From JASJAR01 sp039198225 (GTDB taxonomy: Bacteria; Pseudomonadota; Alphaproteobacteria; Rhodobacterales; Rhodobacteraceae), in the NCBI GenBank assembly GCA_039198225.1, contig JBCCTQ010000001.1:62001-126000 (forward strand): a stretch of 64,000 bases of DNA, read 5' to 3'. The position numbers and the translations under genes are program-made. Positions within the stretch are counted from its first letter, which is position 1. Each line of letters starts with the position of its first letter. Under the pieces are notes generated by a model. The model was not told where the DNA came from, did not search any database, and saw only the letters and a program-made list of their open reading frames with translations. This document shows, one piece after another, positions 16,662 to 24,388 of this stretch.

Positions 16662-18182
16662 CTACGCTACCTTGTCCGCCTCGGCTGCTCCACTTTTCCG
16701 GAAGAGCTTAAACGCCGGCAGCAGGATCAAGATAATCGCGATCACCGTGATTGGCCCTGATACGGGCCGGGTGAGGAAAATCATCGGATCGCCCGAAGAC
16801 AGCAACAGCGATTGGCGGAGTGTCGGCTCCGCAATGGGGCCAAGAACAATAGCCAGCACCGCAGGTGCCAAAGGGTAATCGAACCGGCGGAGCACAAATG
16901 CCCCGAGGCCGAAAATCACGATGAGCCAAATGTCGAACATGTCCCGCGTCGCCGCATAGCCCCCGGCGATTGAGAGAACAAAGATCATCGGTGCGAGAAT
17001 CGTGAACGGCATCCTGAGCATCCAGATAAAAAGTGTAATGAAGGCCTGGTTAATCAACACCGCCGCGAGGTTCGAAATATAAAACGACCCGATGAGGCCC
17101 CAGACGAATTCGGTCTCTTGGGTGAACAGCAACGGCCCCGGCACGAGCCCCCAGATGACCATCCCACCGAGAAGGATCGCCGTCGTCGGTGAGCCCGGGA
17201 TGCCGAGGGTTAGCATTGGCAACATCGATCCCGTGGACGCGGAATTATTCGCCGCTTCCGGTGCGGCGACGCCGTCTGGGTTGCCGCGGCCATAGCTCTC
17301 AGGCCGGCGCGAGACCATTTTTGCCACCCCGTAGGACATGAGCGAGGCCGGCGTCGCCCCGGCCGCCGGCAGGATGCCGACGAAGAAGCCCAAGACCGAA
17401 CCAATAGTCGTGCCCTTCCACGAGGTCCGGAGAGCCTCGGAGGTGTCAGTCGCCAGACCGCGAAGGGTCATTTTGGGGTTGGTCGTTTCGACCTCGCCCC
17501 TTGCCTGTTCGATGGTCCAGAGCATCTCGCCGATACCGTAGACCCCGATCGCGAGGACCAAAAACCCGATCCCTTGGAGGAACCCGTTCATATCGAAGAG
17601 CACCAGCCGGGGTGCGCCCGAGATCTGGTCGAACCCAACGGCGCCTAGGACGAGGCCGAAACAGATCGAGAAAATTGTCTTCGGGATGTCGTCTCCCCCG
17701 AGCCCCACAAAGGTCGCGAACGCCAAAAGCATCAATGCGAAAATCTCAGGCGGCCCAAACGAAAGGGCTACGCTCGCGAGGAGGGGGGCGAAGGCGGTAA
17801 AAAAGACATTGGCGACGGTGCCGCCGATAAAAGAGGCGATGGCCGCGGTGACCAAAGCAAGCCCAGCGCGGCCCTGCCGCGCCAAAGGCCGCCCGTCAAA
17901 GGTTGTGGCGACCGCGGTTGAGGCCCCTGGAATCCCCAAGGCCACTGACGATATGGCCCCGCCATACATCGCCCCGTAATAGATCGCGGCAAGAAAGATG
18001 ATCGCCCCGCTCGGCGGCACGAGGAACGTAATCGGCAAAAGGATCGCGACCCCATTGACCGAACCAAGCCCTGGCATGGCTCCTATGAATAGCCCGATCG
18101 ACACGCCGACAATAATCAGCATGAGGTTCAGAGGCTGAAGCGCCAGGATCATGCCGTCGGCCAGAAGCGAGATAATTTCCAT
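16662..18182 (-). CDS. tctA: Tripartite tricarboxylate transporter, large permease TctA
   Basis: A 506-residue inner-membrane protein with about 11-12 hydrophobic helices and the TctA motifs GAMPGLGSVNGVAILLP, YYGAMYGGAISSVALGIPG and LTLGIPGSPTTAILLGG. It is the channel-forming subunit of a secondary carboxylate importer that works with a periplasmic binding protein. It is the last gene of tctC-tctB-tctA. The substrate may be citrate, another di/tricarboxylate, or an aromatic acid; the sequence does not decide. Confidence 0.94.
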   Translation of the reverse strand: MEIISLLADGMILALQPLNLMLIIVGVSIGLFIGAMPGLGSVNGVAILLPITFLVPPSGAIIFLAAIYYGAMYGGAISSVALGIPGASTAVATTFDGRPLARQGRAGLALVTAAIASFIGGTVANVFFTAFAPLLASVALSFGPPEIFALMLLAFATFVGLGGDDIPKTIFSICFGLVLGAVGFDQISGAPRLVLFDMNGFLQGIGFLVLAIGVYGIGEMLWTIEQARGEVETTNPKMTLRGLATDTSEALRTSWKGTTIGSVLGFFVGILPAAGATPASLMSYGVAKMVSRRPESYGRGNPDGVAAPEAANNSASTGSMLPMLTLGIPGSPTTAILLGGMVIWGLVPGPLLFTQETEFVWGLIGSFYISNLAAVLINQAFITLFIWMLRMPFTILAPMIFVLSIAGGYAATRDMFDIWLIVIFGLGAFVLRRFDYPLAPAVLAIVLGPIAEPTLRQSLLLSSGDPMIFLTRPVSGPITVIAIILILLPAFKLFRKSGAAEADKVA

Positions 18183-18194
18183 GCCGCGCCCCGC

Positions 18195-18698
18195 CTAGTA
18201 GATGATCTCGTAAAGAACGTCGAAGACCGGGTTCATAAACGGCAGCCCGGACGGCATCGTGATCCGCATAGCGCCCTCAAAGAAGAAAAAAAGGGCAAAC
18301 GGCGTGATCAGAGAGATTGCCAAAGTCAAAGGCCAGGAATGGCGGCCGAGGAATTTCAAATAATAAAACAAAAAGAGAGCGATCGCGCCGTACATCGAGA
18401 TGATCTCGACAAGCCCAACGAACACTATCACCCCGCCGCCCACGAGAATGAGCATCCGCCAGCCATAGGCGTCGAGGAATGGCGCATCGGATTGCGACGC
18501 TGGACTCGTTTCGCGCCACCAATTCCAGGCAATAACAGCGCAGCAAATGAGCATGATGCCCGAGAGCCAGAAAGGCCAGGCGCCTCCGCCTGGCCCGCGT
18601 TCCGCGATATAACCGACCGGTAGTTCCGCGCTCTTGACCATGAGGTAAATGGAAAAGAGCGCGAGAATTCCGGCGGTTATGATTTCGCCGCTACGCAT
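18195..18698 (-). CDS. tctB: Tripartite tricarboxylate transporter, small permease TctB
   Basis: A 167-residue protein with four hydrophobic helices, the usual size of TctB. It lies between tctC (19 bases upstream) and tctA (12 bases downstream). Sequence conservation in TctB is low, so the call relies on size, topology (first helix ITAGILALFSIYLMV) and gene order. Confidence 0.88.
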   Translation of the reverse strand: MRSGEIITAGILALFSIYLMVKSAELPVGYIAERGPGGGAWPFWLSGIMLICCAVIAWNWWRETSPASQSDAPFLDAYGWRMLILVGGGVIVFVGLVEIISMYGAIALFLFYYLKFLGRHSWPLTLAISLITPFALFFFFEGAMRITMPSGLPFMNPVFDVLYEIIY

Positions 18699-18717
18699 CT
18701 TATTTATCGTTCAAGGC

Positions 18718-19689
18718 TTATTCGCCGAGGGATGCCAGGAGCTTCTCGTGGTTCACGAGTTGAACGTCCCAGTAGGCAAGCTGCGCTTCGGCATCCATCC
18801 AAAGGGGCGAAAGGCTCTCAGAAGTCAGATAGCCTTGCCATTCGTCGCTCTCGTAGATTTCGGTGAAAAGCGTCCGGTAGTATTCCGCTGCTTCTTCCGA
18901 CATCCCCGGCGCTCCGACGACGGCCCGCTGATTGAAATACGAGAAATCATGGCCCTTTTCGCGCATCGTCGGCACGTCTGGGTAGGCCGGCAATCGTTCG
19001 TCAGAAAAAGCCACGAGAGGCACGAATTCGCCCGCTTCATAGAAACCCTTGGCCTCGGCGGGGTTGTTCACGGTTGCCATGATCTGCTGACCGGCCAAGT
19101 CGCGCGCTACGGCGCCGCCGCCGTCATAGGGAATGTAGTTTATGTCGAGCCCGTAGGCGTCCGACATGAAAGCGATGACGATGGAATCTTCTTGGCCGGC
19201 GCCCGTGCCACCCATGACGAAATCGCCGTTCATCGACTGCACCTTTTCAACGAATTGGTCAAATTCGGTGATGCCTGAATCCTTATGGACCCAGAGAACG
19301 AACGGATCGACGCCCATCATTGAGATCGGCGTGAATGTCGAGATGTCGATGCCGAGGTCCTTCTGGCGCAGCGGCGTCGTGAAAAACGAGTTGAGCGTCA
19401 CGAGGATCGTGTGATCCGGGTCCGACGCGCCGCTCACATGGATCAACGCTTCCGCACCCGATCCGCCGCCACGGTTGCTCGGCACGAGTGGGCGGTTTGT
19501 GAGATCGTATTGTTCGGCCACTGACTGCAAGAACCGGGCGATTTGGTCTGCGCCGCCGCCGGGTCCGGCCATGATCGTGAAATCGATCGGTCGCCGGGGT
19601 TCCCACCCGTCGGCCGCTGCAGCCATCGGCGAAAACGCAAGAAGTGCTGCGGCGGAAAGGCCCAAAAGGGCGCGTTTGGTGATAGGCAT
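18718..19689 (-). CDS. tctC: Tripartite tricarboxylate transporter substrate-binding protein TctC
   Basis: A 323-residue periplasmic binding protein (Bug family). The ATG at 19689 follows GGGAGGATTGTC and starts a good signal peptide (MPITKRALLGLSAAALLAFSPMAAAA); a longer ORF from 19779 is rejected. The mature protein has the Bug-family ligand-loop features PIDFTIMAGPGGGADQIAR and MGGTGAGQED. It heads the tctCBA operon. A spaced inverted repeat upstream may be its operator. Confidence 0.92.
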   Translation of the reverse strand: MPITKRALLGLSAAALLAFSPMAAAADGWEPRRPIDFTIMAGPGGGADQIARFLQSVAEQYDLTNRPLVPSNRGGGSGAEALIHVSGASDPDHTILVTLNSFFTTPLRQKDLGIDISTFTPISMMGVDPFVLWVHKDSGITEFDQFVEKVQSMNGDFVMGGTGAGQEDSIVIAFMSDAYGLDINYIPYDGGGAVARDLAGQQIMATVNNPAEAKGFYEAGEFVPLVAFSDERLPAYPDVPTMREKGHDFSYFNQRAVVGAPGMSEEAAEYYRTLFTEIYESDEWQGYLTSESLSPLWMDAEAQLAYWDVQLVNHEKLLASLGE

Positions 19690-19768
19690 GACAATCCTCC
19701 CTTTGCCAAAAGGCGCCAGACCAGTCGTCTGAACTCGCGCCAGTCGCTGGGTAACTAAATTTCGAAAA

Positions 19769-19806
19769 ATACAATTCAAGAATTATTTTATTGCGCACAA
19801 TTGTAT
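19769..19806. promoter_or_regulatory. Spaced inverted repeat upstream of tctC, possible operator
   Basis: ATACAATT (19769-19776) and AATTGTAT (19799-19806) are exact inverted copies whose centres are 30 bases apart, about three helical turns. AATTC-AA-GAATT lies between them. The region is very AT-rich compared with its surroundings and lies 80-120 bases upstream of tctC. TTGTAT/ATACAA half-sites are typical of GntR-family operators, but no such regulator is encoded nearby. Confidence 0.5.
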
Positions 19807-19810
19807 ACCG

Positions 19811-20665
19811 TTAGTGGGCCAGTACGACCGGAACTGTGGCTTCATCCACAACGGTTTGTGTGTTGCCACCAAAAAGCGTCTCGCGCTCATGGCTCTGCCC
19901 ATAGGCCCCCATCACCAAAAGCCCGGCACCGACCTCTCCGGTCTTCTCGAGAAGGGCGAGACCTGCGTTCTTGGCTTCAAATCGCTCTATGTCGGCCGCC
20001 ACGCCGCGAAGGCGATAATAGTCTCTAAGCTCTTCGGCGCTCGCGCCTTGGTTTTCGCCTTTTCCGGCCGCGAGGATCACCACGCGGTCGGACGCACCGG
20101 TAAGATCGAGCGTGGTCGCTACGGCCCGTGCGGCTTCGAGCGATCCGTTCCACCCCACCGCAATGGTTGCCCCGAAATCCTCCGGGGAAGGCCCTTGGGG
20201 TGGGCACATGAGTACCGGCCGTCCCGTTTGAAAAAGCCCTGATTTCAGAGCGTTGGTGCCGAGATTGCGGTCACGATCTGGCTTTGCGGCGACGATGAGG
20301 TCGGCGAGGCGTCCGAAGTGGCGAATGACGTCTGCCATCCGTCCAAATTCCTCGATGAACTCCACGGTCGCGCGACCCCCTCCAGGCCTGTCGGTTTCGG
20401 TGAGGTCTAATGCGGTTGCCCTTTCGTGGAGCACGTCCCGGAGCCCATCCTCCTGCTGGTCCGCCAATTCGCCAGCCTGGGCCTTGATCGTATCACGAAC
20501 AAAGGCGGGCAGCGGCACGCCATACGGGATCATGTCCTCGGGTCGCGCTCGACAATGGGCCACCACGATATGGGATTTGTGGCGATGGGCGAGGGCGGCC
20601 GCATGGGCCAAAACGGTCTCTCCCATCCCATCCCCGCGAACTGGAACCAGCAATCTCGCAAGCAT
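19811..20665 (-). CDS. Tandem-domain universal stress protein
   Basis: A 284-residue protein with two UspA-like halves. The first starts ARLLVPVRGDGMG. The second carries the nucleotide-binding pattern MGAYGQSHERETLFGGNTQTVV near its end. Double Usp proteins of this size are cytoplasmic and often bind ATP. It follows the ArsP-like permease on the same strand after 99 bases that contain a seven-pair hairpin (CCCGGCG/CGCCGGG, 20684-20704). Its role is unknown. Confidence 0.85.
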   Translation of the reverse strand: MLARLLVPVRGDGMGETVLAHAAALAHRHKSHIVVAHCRARPEDMIPYGVPLPAFVRDTIKAQAGELADQQEDGLRDVLHERATALDLTETDRPGGGRATVEFIEEFGRMADVIRHFGRLADLIVAAKPDRDRNLGTNALKSGLFQTGRPVLMCPPQGPSPEDFGATIAVGWNGSLEAARAVATTLDLTGASDRVVILAAGKGENQGASAEELRDYYRLRGVAADIERFEAKNAGLALLEKTGEVGAGLLVMGAYGQSHERETLFGGNTQTVVDEATVPVVLAH

Positions 20666-20764
20666 TGTCTTCCTCCCTTGGCGCCCGGCGGTGGAAACGC
20701 CGGGTCGCGAACCAAGGGTATAGCGCGGATTACGCCGGGATCCGGGGAAAATCCGCTCCGGCGT

Positions 20765-21814
20765 TCAGGCCATGGTCCAAAGCTGGAAGAGAAGGCCTGT
20801 TGCGAAAGCGCCGGTCAGGGACAGGCCGACATAGAGCAAAAAAACCGGCACTCGGGCCAGTGCCCAGACGGCCATGGCCGCCGGGACCGACGTGACACCG
20901 CCGGCCACCAGAAACGCCATACCGGCGCCCGGTGCCATGCCCTGTTCGATCAAACCGCCCACGAGGGGAAGGGCGGCGTAGCCGTTAAGATAGGCTGGCA
21001 CGCCCACGATCGTGGCCCAGGCGATGGGGGCAAGTCCCGCGCCGCCCAAGGCCGACGTGACCGTTTCGGCAGGGATCCAGGCGAGCATCAGGCTTTCGAT
21101 CAAGAAGGCCAGAACCAACCATTTCGCGAGAAAGAGAGTTGTGGATATTGCCGTTGACCAGAAGGTCTCGCGTCGGCCGGCCTCTACCCAAAACCGCCAG
21201 ACCACCGGCTTCGGAGCGCGGATATTCGAGCCTCCGCATCCCCCATTGCCCACCCCGTCGCGCAACGGATCGGCAAGCGCTCCGCCCCGCGCCAGGCCAT
21301 GGACGACCAACCCGCCAAATATCCCAAGGCCGATGGCTGCAGCGGTCTTGGCCACGGCGAATTCGACGCCCAGCACTCCGGTTGTCAGGACAAACATCGA
21401 CGGATCCATGATCGGTGAGGCAAGCCAAAAGGCCATCACCGCAGAAAGCGGCACACCCATGGCAAGAAGGGCCGCAATGAGTGGGATCACGCCGCAGGAA
21501 CAAAAAGGAGAAAACCCACCCGCCAGGGCCCCGAAAAGGATCATCGCCAAAGGCGCCCCGGTAAAGGCTCGCGCAATCAGGTTGTCGGCGCCGGTCGCAC
21601 CCGCCCAAGCTGCAATCGCTATAGAAAACACGAGGAATGGCGCGGTCCGCAAGAGGGCCAGCCCCGCGAATTCGACGCTTTCTACCGCCTGACGCCAGTC
21701 AAACAAGGCTAAAACAAAGACAAGCCCGGCCGATACCAGCCAGACGCCGTAGGCAGTCCAAAGCGCCCGGATGATTTCGGAGCTTCGCGAGGATGGGAGG
21801 CTGGTCTCGGCCAT
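20765..21814 (-). CDS. ArsP/DUF318-family permease
   Basis: A 349-residue inner-membrane permease with 8-10 hydrophobic helices. It carries the family motif GFSPFCSCGVIPL (two cysteines in a helix break) and a second half ending in VAGGVTSVPAAM. The family includes ArsP, an exporter of trivalent organoarsenicals, and uncharacterised members. It is 18 bases downstream of an ArsR regulator with a cysteine pair, which favours a thiol-reactive metalloid or metal substrate. A cytoplasmic loop with GGCGG adds a further cysteine. Confidence 0.82.
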   Translation of the reverse strand: MAETSLPSSRSSEIIRALWTAYGVWLVSAGLVFVLALFDWRQAVESVEFAGLALLRTAPFLVFSIAIAAWAGATGADNLIARAFTGAPLAMILFGALAGGFSPFCSCGVIPLIAALLAMGVPLSAVMAFWLASPIMDPSMFVLTTGVLGVEFAVAKTAAAIGLGIFGGLVVHGLARGGALADPLRDGVGNGGCGGSNIRAPKPVVWRFWVEAGRRETFWSTAISTTLFLAKWLVLAFLIESLMLAWIPAETVTSALGGAGLAPIAWATIVGVPAYLNGYAALPLVGGLIEQGMAPGAGMAFLVAGGVTSVPAAMAVWALARVPVFLLYVGLSLTGAFATGLLFQLWTMA

Positions 21815-21832
21815 GTTGTTCTCCGGAAAGGG

Positions 21833-22147
21833 TTACGCAGCGTCGTCGCGAGTCAGATTGACGCCCGTGCAACATTCAGATGTGAGAAAGCCGACAAGGG
21901 CCCGCATGGCGGGGTAGTCAGCACGGTTGAAGACTTCGCGGCCTTGCCTTTCCTGGGCGACCAGCCCGGCTTCGACCAGGCTTGAGAGGTGATGGGCCAG
22001 CGTTGAGGCCGGAATGTCGAGATGGGCGCCGATCTGACCGACCGGAAGCCCATCTTCTCCTGCACGGACCAACAGTCGGAAAATCTCAAGCCGGGCGTCA
22101 TGGCCGAGCGCGGCAAGGGCTTTTGCGTGGTGTTCAGTGATACTCAT
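21833..22147 (-). CDS. ArsR/SmtB-family metalloregulator
   Basis: A 104-residue winged-helix repressor with recognition helix region IPASTLAHHLSSLVEAGLV. A Cys-Cys pair near the C-terminus (FLTSECCTG) is the arsenic/antimony-binding arrangement seen in several proteobacterial ArsR proteins. It is the first gene of the arsR-arsP-like operon. No Shine-Dalgarno-like sequence precedes its ATG; a TATATT box seven bases upstream suggests a leaderless or nearly leaderless transcript. Confidence 0.88.
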   Translation of the reverse strand: MSITEHHAKALAALGHDARLEIFRLLVRAGEDGLPVGQIGAHLDIPASTLAHHLSSLVEAGLVAQERQGREVFNRADYPAMRALVGFLTSECCTGVNLTRDDAA

Positions 22148-22153
22148 GGAGCT

Positions 22154-22176
22154 AATATAACTATAAAACTAGTTTT
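22154..22176 (-). promoter_or_regulatory. ArsR promoter with palindromic operator
   Basis: On the minus strand a perfect 12-base palindrome AAAACTAGTTTT (22165-22176) is followed by TATAGT and TATATT boxes ending at 22154, directly in front of the arsR ATG (22147). A dimeric repressor bound here would block the promoter. Operator assignment is inference from position and symmetry. Confidence 0.6.
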
Positions 22177-22260
22177 GTCGAATCTTTGCTGCGAGACCGA
22201 TCAAAATTGTCCCATGGCGGAAGGCAATCGCTACTTTGGGTAGGAAGCTGTTCCCGTCCC

Positions 22261-22938
22261 TTAACCCGAAAGGGCAAAGCGGCGGAGCGCCACGAACATC
22301 CCATCTTCCAGTTCGCCCGCGAGCCAGACCGACTGGATCGGGAACGGGCGTGGCAGGGGCGGAAGTTGGCGCCGAGCCACATCCTTCGCCAGTTCGAGGT
22401 CGGCGTGGCCAAGGGCCCCGGTCAAGGTGAGATGAAACCTGAATTCATCGAGCACATAGGGATAGCCCCAGGTGGTGAGCATCTCCTCCTGGTTTTGCGT
22501 GAGCCCCGCCATCCTGCGACGCTGAAGCTCAGCTTCGTTCGGCGGGGCGCGGAACGCGTCAAGCTCTTGAACGAGCCGAGCAGCCAGGTTGCTAAGGGCC
22601 TCGGACTTTTCCGTGGGGATAAGGGCCAAAAGCGACCCCAATTCAGCAACCTCCAATCCAGCAACTTCAAACGCAGGGACCGATGCAGCGAGCGCTTCTA
22701 CCGCCGCGACCAGATCGTCCGCACTCCTCCCATCGGCGAGGAAAAACGGCGGTTTCAGGGTGCCGTGAAACCCGTATTTCCGCGGGTTTTCGGTAAATTC
22801 ACGCAACGGGACATCAGTTTCCGGCTGGTTTGCCGACGCGGCCCGTGTCACATCCCATCCCAACCAATGGGCCCCGAAGGCGGCGAGTGCCGCATCATCG
22901 GGCAAGTAATATATCGCATATCGCCGAAAGTTTGACAT
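22261..22938 (-). CDS. DUF1045 family protein (2H phosphoesterase-like, phosphonate-associated)
   Basis: A 225-residue protein with the two H-x-[ST]-type motifs of 2H phosphoesterases: YGFHGTLKPPF (about residue 53) and FRFHLTLTG (about residue 165). DUF1045 genes often accompany phn genes, and here it is divergent from phnM. The ATG at 22938 overlaps the phnM ATG on the other strand by two bases. Possible role: hydrolysis of a cyclic phosphate made from alkylphosphonates, as proposed for PhnP-type enzymes. That is inference. Confidence 0.85.
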   Translation of the reverse strand: MSNFRRYAIYYLPDDAALAAFGAHWLGWDVTRAASANQPETDVPLREFTENPRKYGFHGTLKPPFFLADGRSADDLVAAVEALAASVPAFEVAGLEVAELGSLLALIPTEKSEALSNLAARLVQELDAFRAPPNEAELQRRRMAGLTQNQEEMLTTWGYPYVLDEFRFHLTLTGALGHADLELAKDVARRQLPPLPRPFPIQSVWLAGELEDGMFVALRRFALSG

Positions 22939-24112
22939 GGCCGCTCCCGTTCTTTCCGCCGCCGCTCCGCCCGTCTCAGAGCGTCTCCAGCTTGGCAATG
23001 CAAGGCTCGTTCTGGCGAAGAAAGTGGTGACCGGCGGCGTCACAGTTGAAGGTGGTAAAATCACCGAGATTGCCGAGGGTCCGGCCGGGCAGGGTGCGGT
23101 TGATCTCGCGGGCGATTACCTTATTCCGGGCCTTGTCGAACTCCATACTGACAATCTCGAACGCCACATGATGCCCCGCCCCGGCGTCCAAATCCCCCAT
23201 GTCCCAGCGATCCTCGCTCACGACGGCGAGTTGGCGTCCGCGGGTATTACTACGGTTTTTGATGCTTTGCGTGTCGGTTCCGATTCCGGTGACAACGCCC
23301 ATTACCGAGCCTACGCCCGGGAAGTGGCGACCGAGCTTGCCCAACTCCGGGCCGCCGACGTGCTCCGTGTCCGCCACATGGTCCATCTTCGGGCCGAGGT
23401 CTGTTCTGACACGCTGATCGATGAATTGAGCCAATTCGGCCCGGACGATCGGATCCGAATGATATCGCTCATGGACCATACCCCCGGCCAACGCCAATTT
23501 CGCGACATTTCGAAACTCCGGGAATACCACGTGGGGAAATACGGCAAGTCCGATGCGGCATTCGTTGAAATGGTCGCCAACAGAGTTGAACAGCGCCGGC
23601 GCATTGGCGATGCCCATGATGCTTTCACCGTCGAGACCGCGCGACGCTGCGGTGCGGTGCTCGCGAGCCATGACGATACAACCGAAGATGATGTGGCCGC
23701 CTCCTCGGCCAATGGCGCAAGGCTTGCAGAATTCCCGACAACATTAGAAGCCGCAGAGGCCTGTCGCGCGGCAGGGATCGCTATCATTATGGGGGCGCCC
23801 AATGTTCTCCGTGGGGGTTCTCATTCGGGCAATGTGGCGGCCCACGACCTTGCGAACCGCGACCTTCTCGACATTCTTTCATCGGATTATGTGCCCTCGG
23901 CCCTTCTCCGCGCAGCCTTCAACCTTGCCGATATTTGGGGCGATCTCCCCCGGGCTATCGCGACAGTCACGGCCAATCCGGCCGCCGCCGTCGACCTACC
24001 TGACCGGGGCCGGATTGAGGAAGGTGCGGTGGCCGATCTCCTGCAAGTAAAAGTCTTCGATGGGACCCCGGTCGTCCGCGCTGTTTGGCGAGGTGGCGCC
24101 CGGATCGGCTAG
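22937..24112 (+). CDS. phnM: Alpha-D-ribose 1-methylphosphonate 5-triphosphate diphosphatase
   Basis: A 391-residue amidohydrolase-fold enzyme of the C-P lyase pathway, which cleaves pyrophosphate from the ribosyl phosphonate triphosphate. Family motifs are visible: ELHTDNLERHMMPRPGV (the metal-binding HxD region), SLMDHTPGQRQF, ASHDDTTEDDV and GAPNVLRGGSHSGN. Length is typical. No phnGHIJKL genes are in the window, so the rest of the C-P lyase machinery is elsewhere or absent. Its start codon overlaps the divergent DUF1045 start. Confidence 0.93.
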   Translation: MAAPVLSAAAPPVSERLQLGNARLVLAKKVVTGGVTVEGGKITEIAEGPAGQGAVDLAGDYLIPGLVELHTDNLERHMMPRPGVQIPHVPAILAHDGELASAGITTVFDALRVGSDSGDNAHYRAYAREVATELAQLRAADVLRVRHMVHLRAEVCSDTLIDELSQFGPDDRIRMISLMDHTPGQRQFRDISKLREYHVGKYGKSDAAFVEMVANRVEQRRRIGDAHDAFTVETARRCGAVLASHDDTTEDDVAASSANGARLAEFPTTLEAAEACRAAGIAIIMGAPNVLRGGSHSGNVAAHDLANRDLLDILSSDYVPSALLRAAFNLADIWGDLPRAIATVTANPAAAVDLPDRGRIEEGAVADLLQVKVFDGTPVVRAVWRGGARIG

Positions 24113-24274
24113 GGCGTTTTGGCTCGCTTCTCGAACGGGCCTTGCGCATATCGCGGCATCACTAGATCTCAAGATGCCCAATTCTTGGGCAGCTAATGCG
24201 CCAAATCTCCGTGCGAGTGACGACGATCAGAGTGCCGAGTTGCATATTAGCGTAGAATGCTACTTAACGGGCGT

Positions 24275-24305
24275 GAGCAATGGCGCTCCGCGGTAGGTTT
24301 ACCGC
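24275..24305 (+). ncRNA. Hairpin leader upstream of nirA, possible NasT target
   Basis: The 276-base gap before nirA contains GAGC-AATGGC-GCTC (24275-24288), whose six-base loop has A at position 1 and G at position 4, as in ANTAR-target hairpins. Directly after it lies GCGGT-AGGTTT-ACCGC (24290-24305), whose loop keeps A1 but not G4. Further hairpins (GAAGC-TGA-GCTTC near 24330; ATGTCC/GGACAT 24350-24368) precede the start codon, but no clear T-run is seen. The call is weaker than for the nrtA leader. Confidence 0.4.
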
Positions 24306-24388
24306 TTTATTCAGAAGCCCGAAGCTGAGCTTCCCTTTCCGAACCAGCCATGTCCGCCCGTGGGACATATCGCTAAGGGACGATAGGA

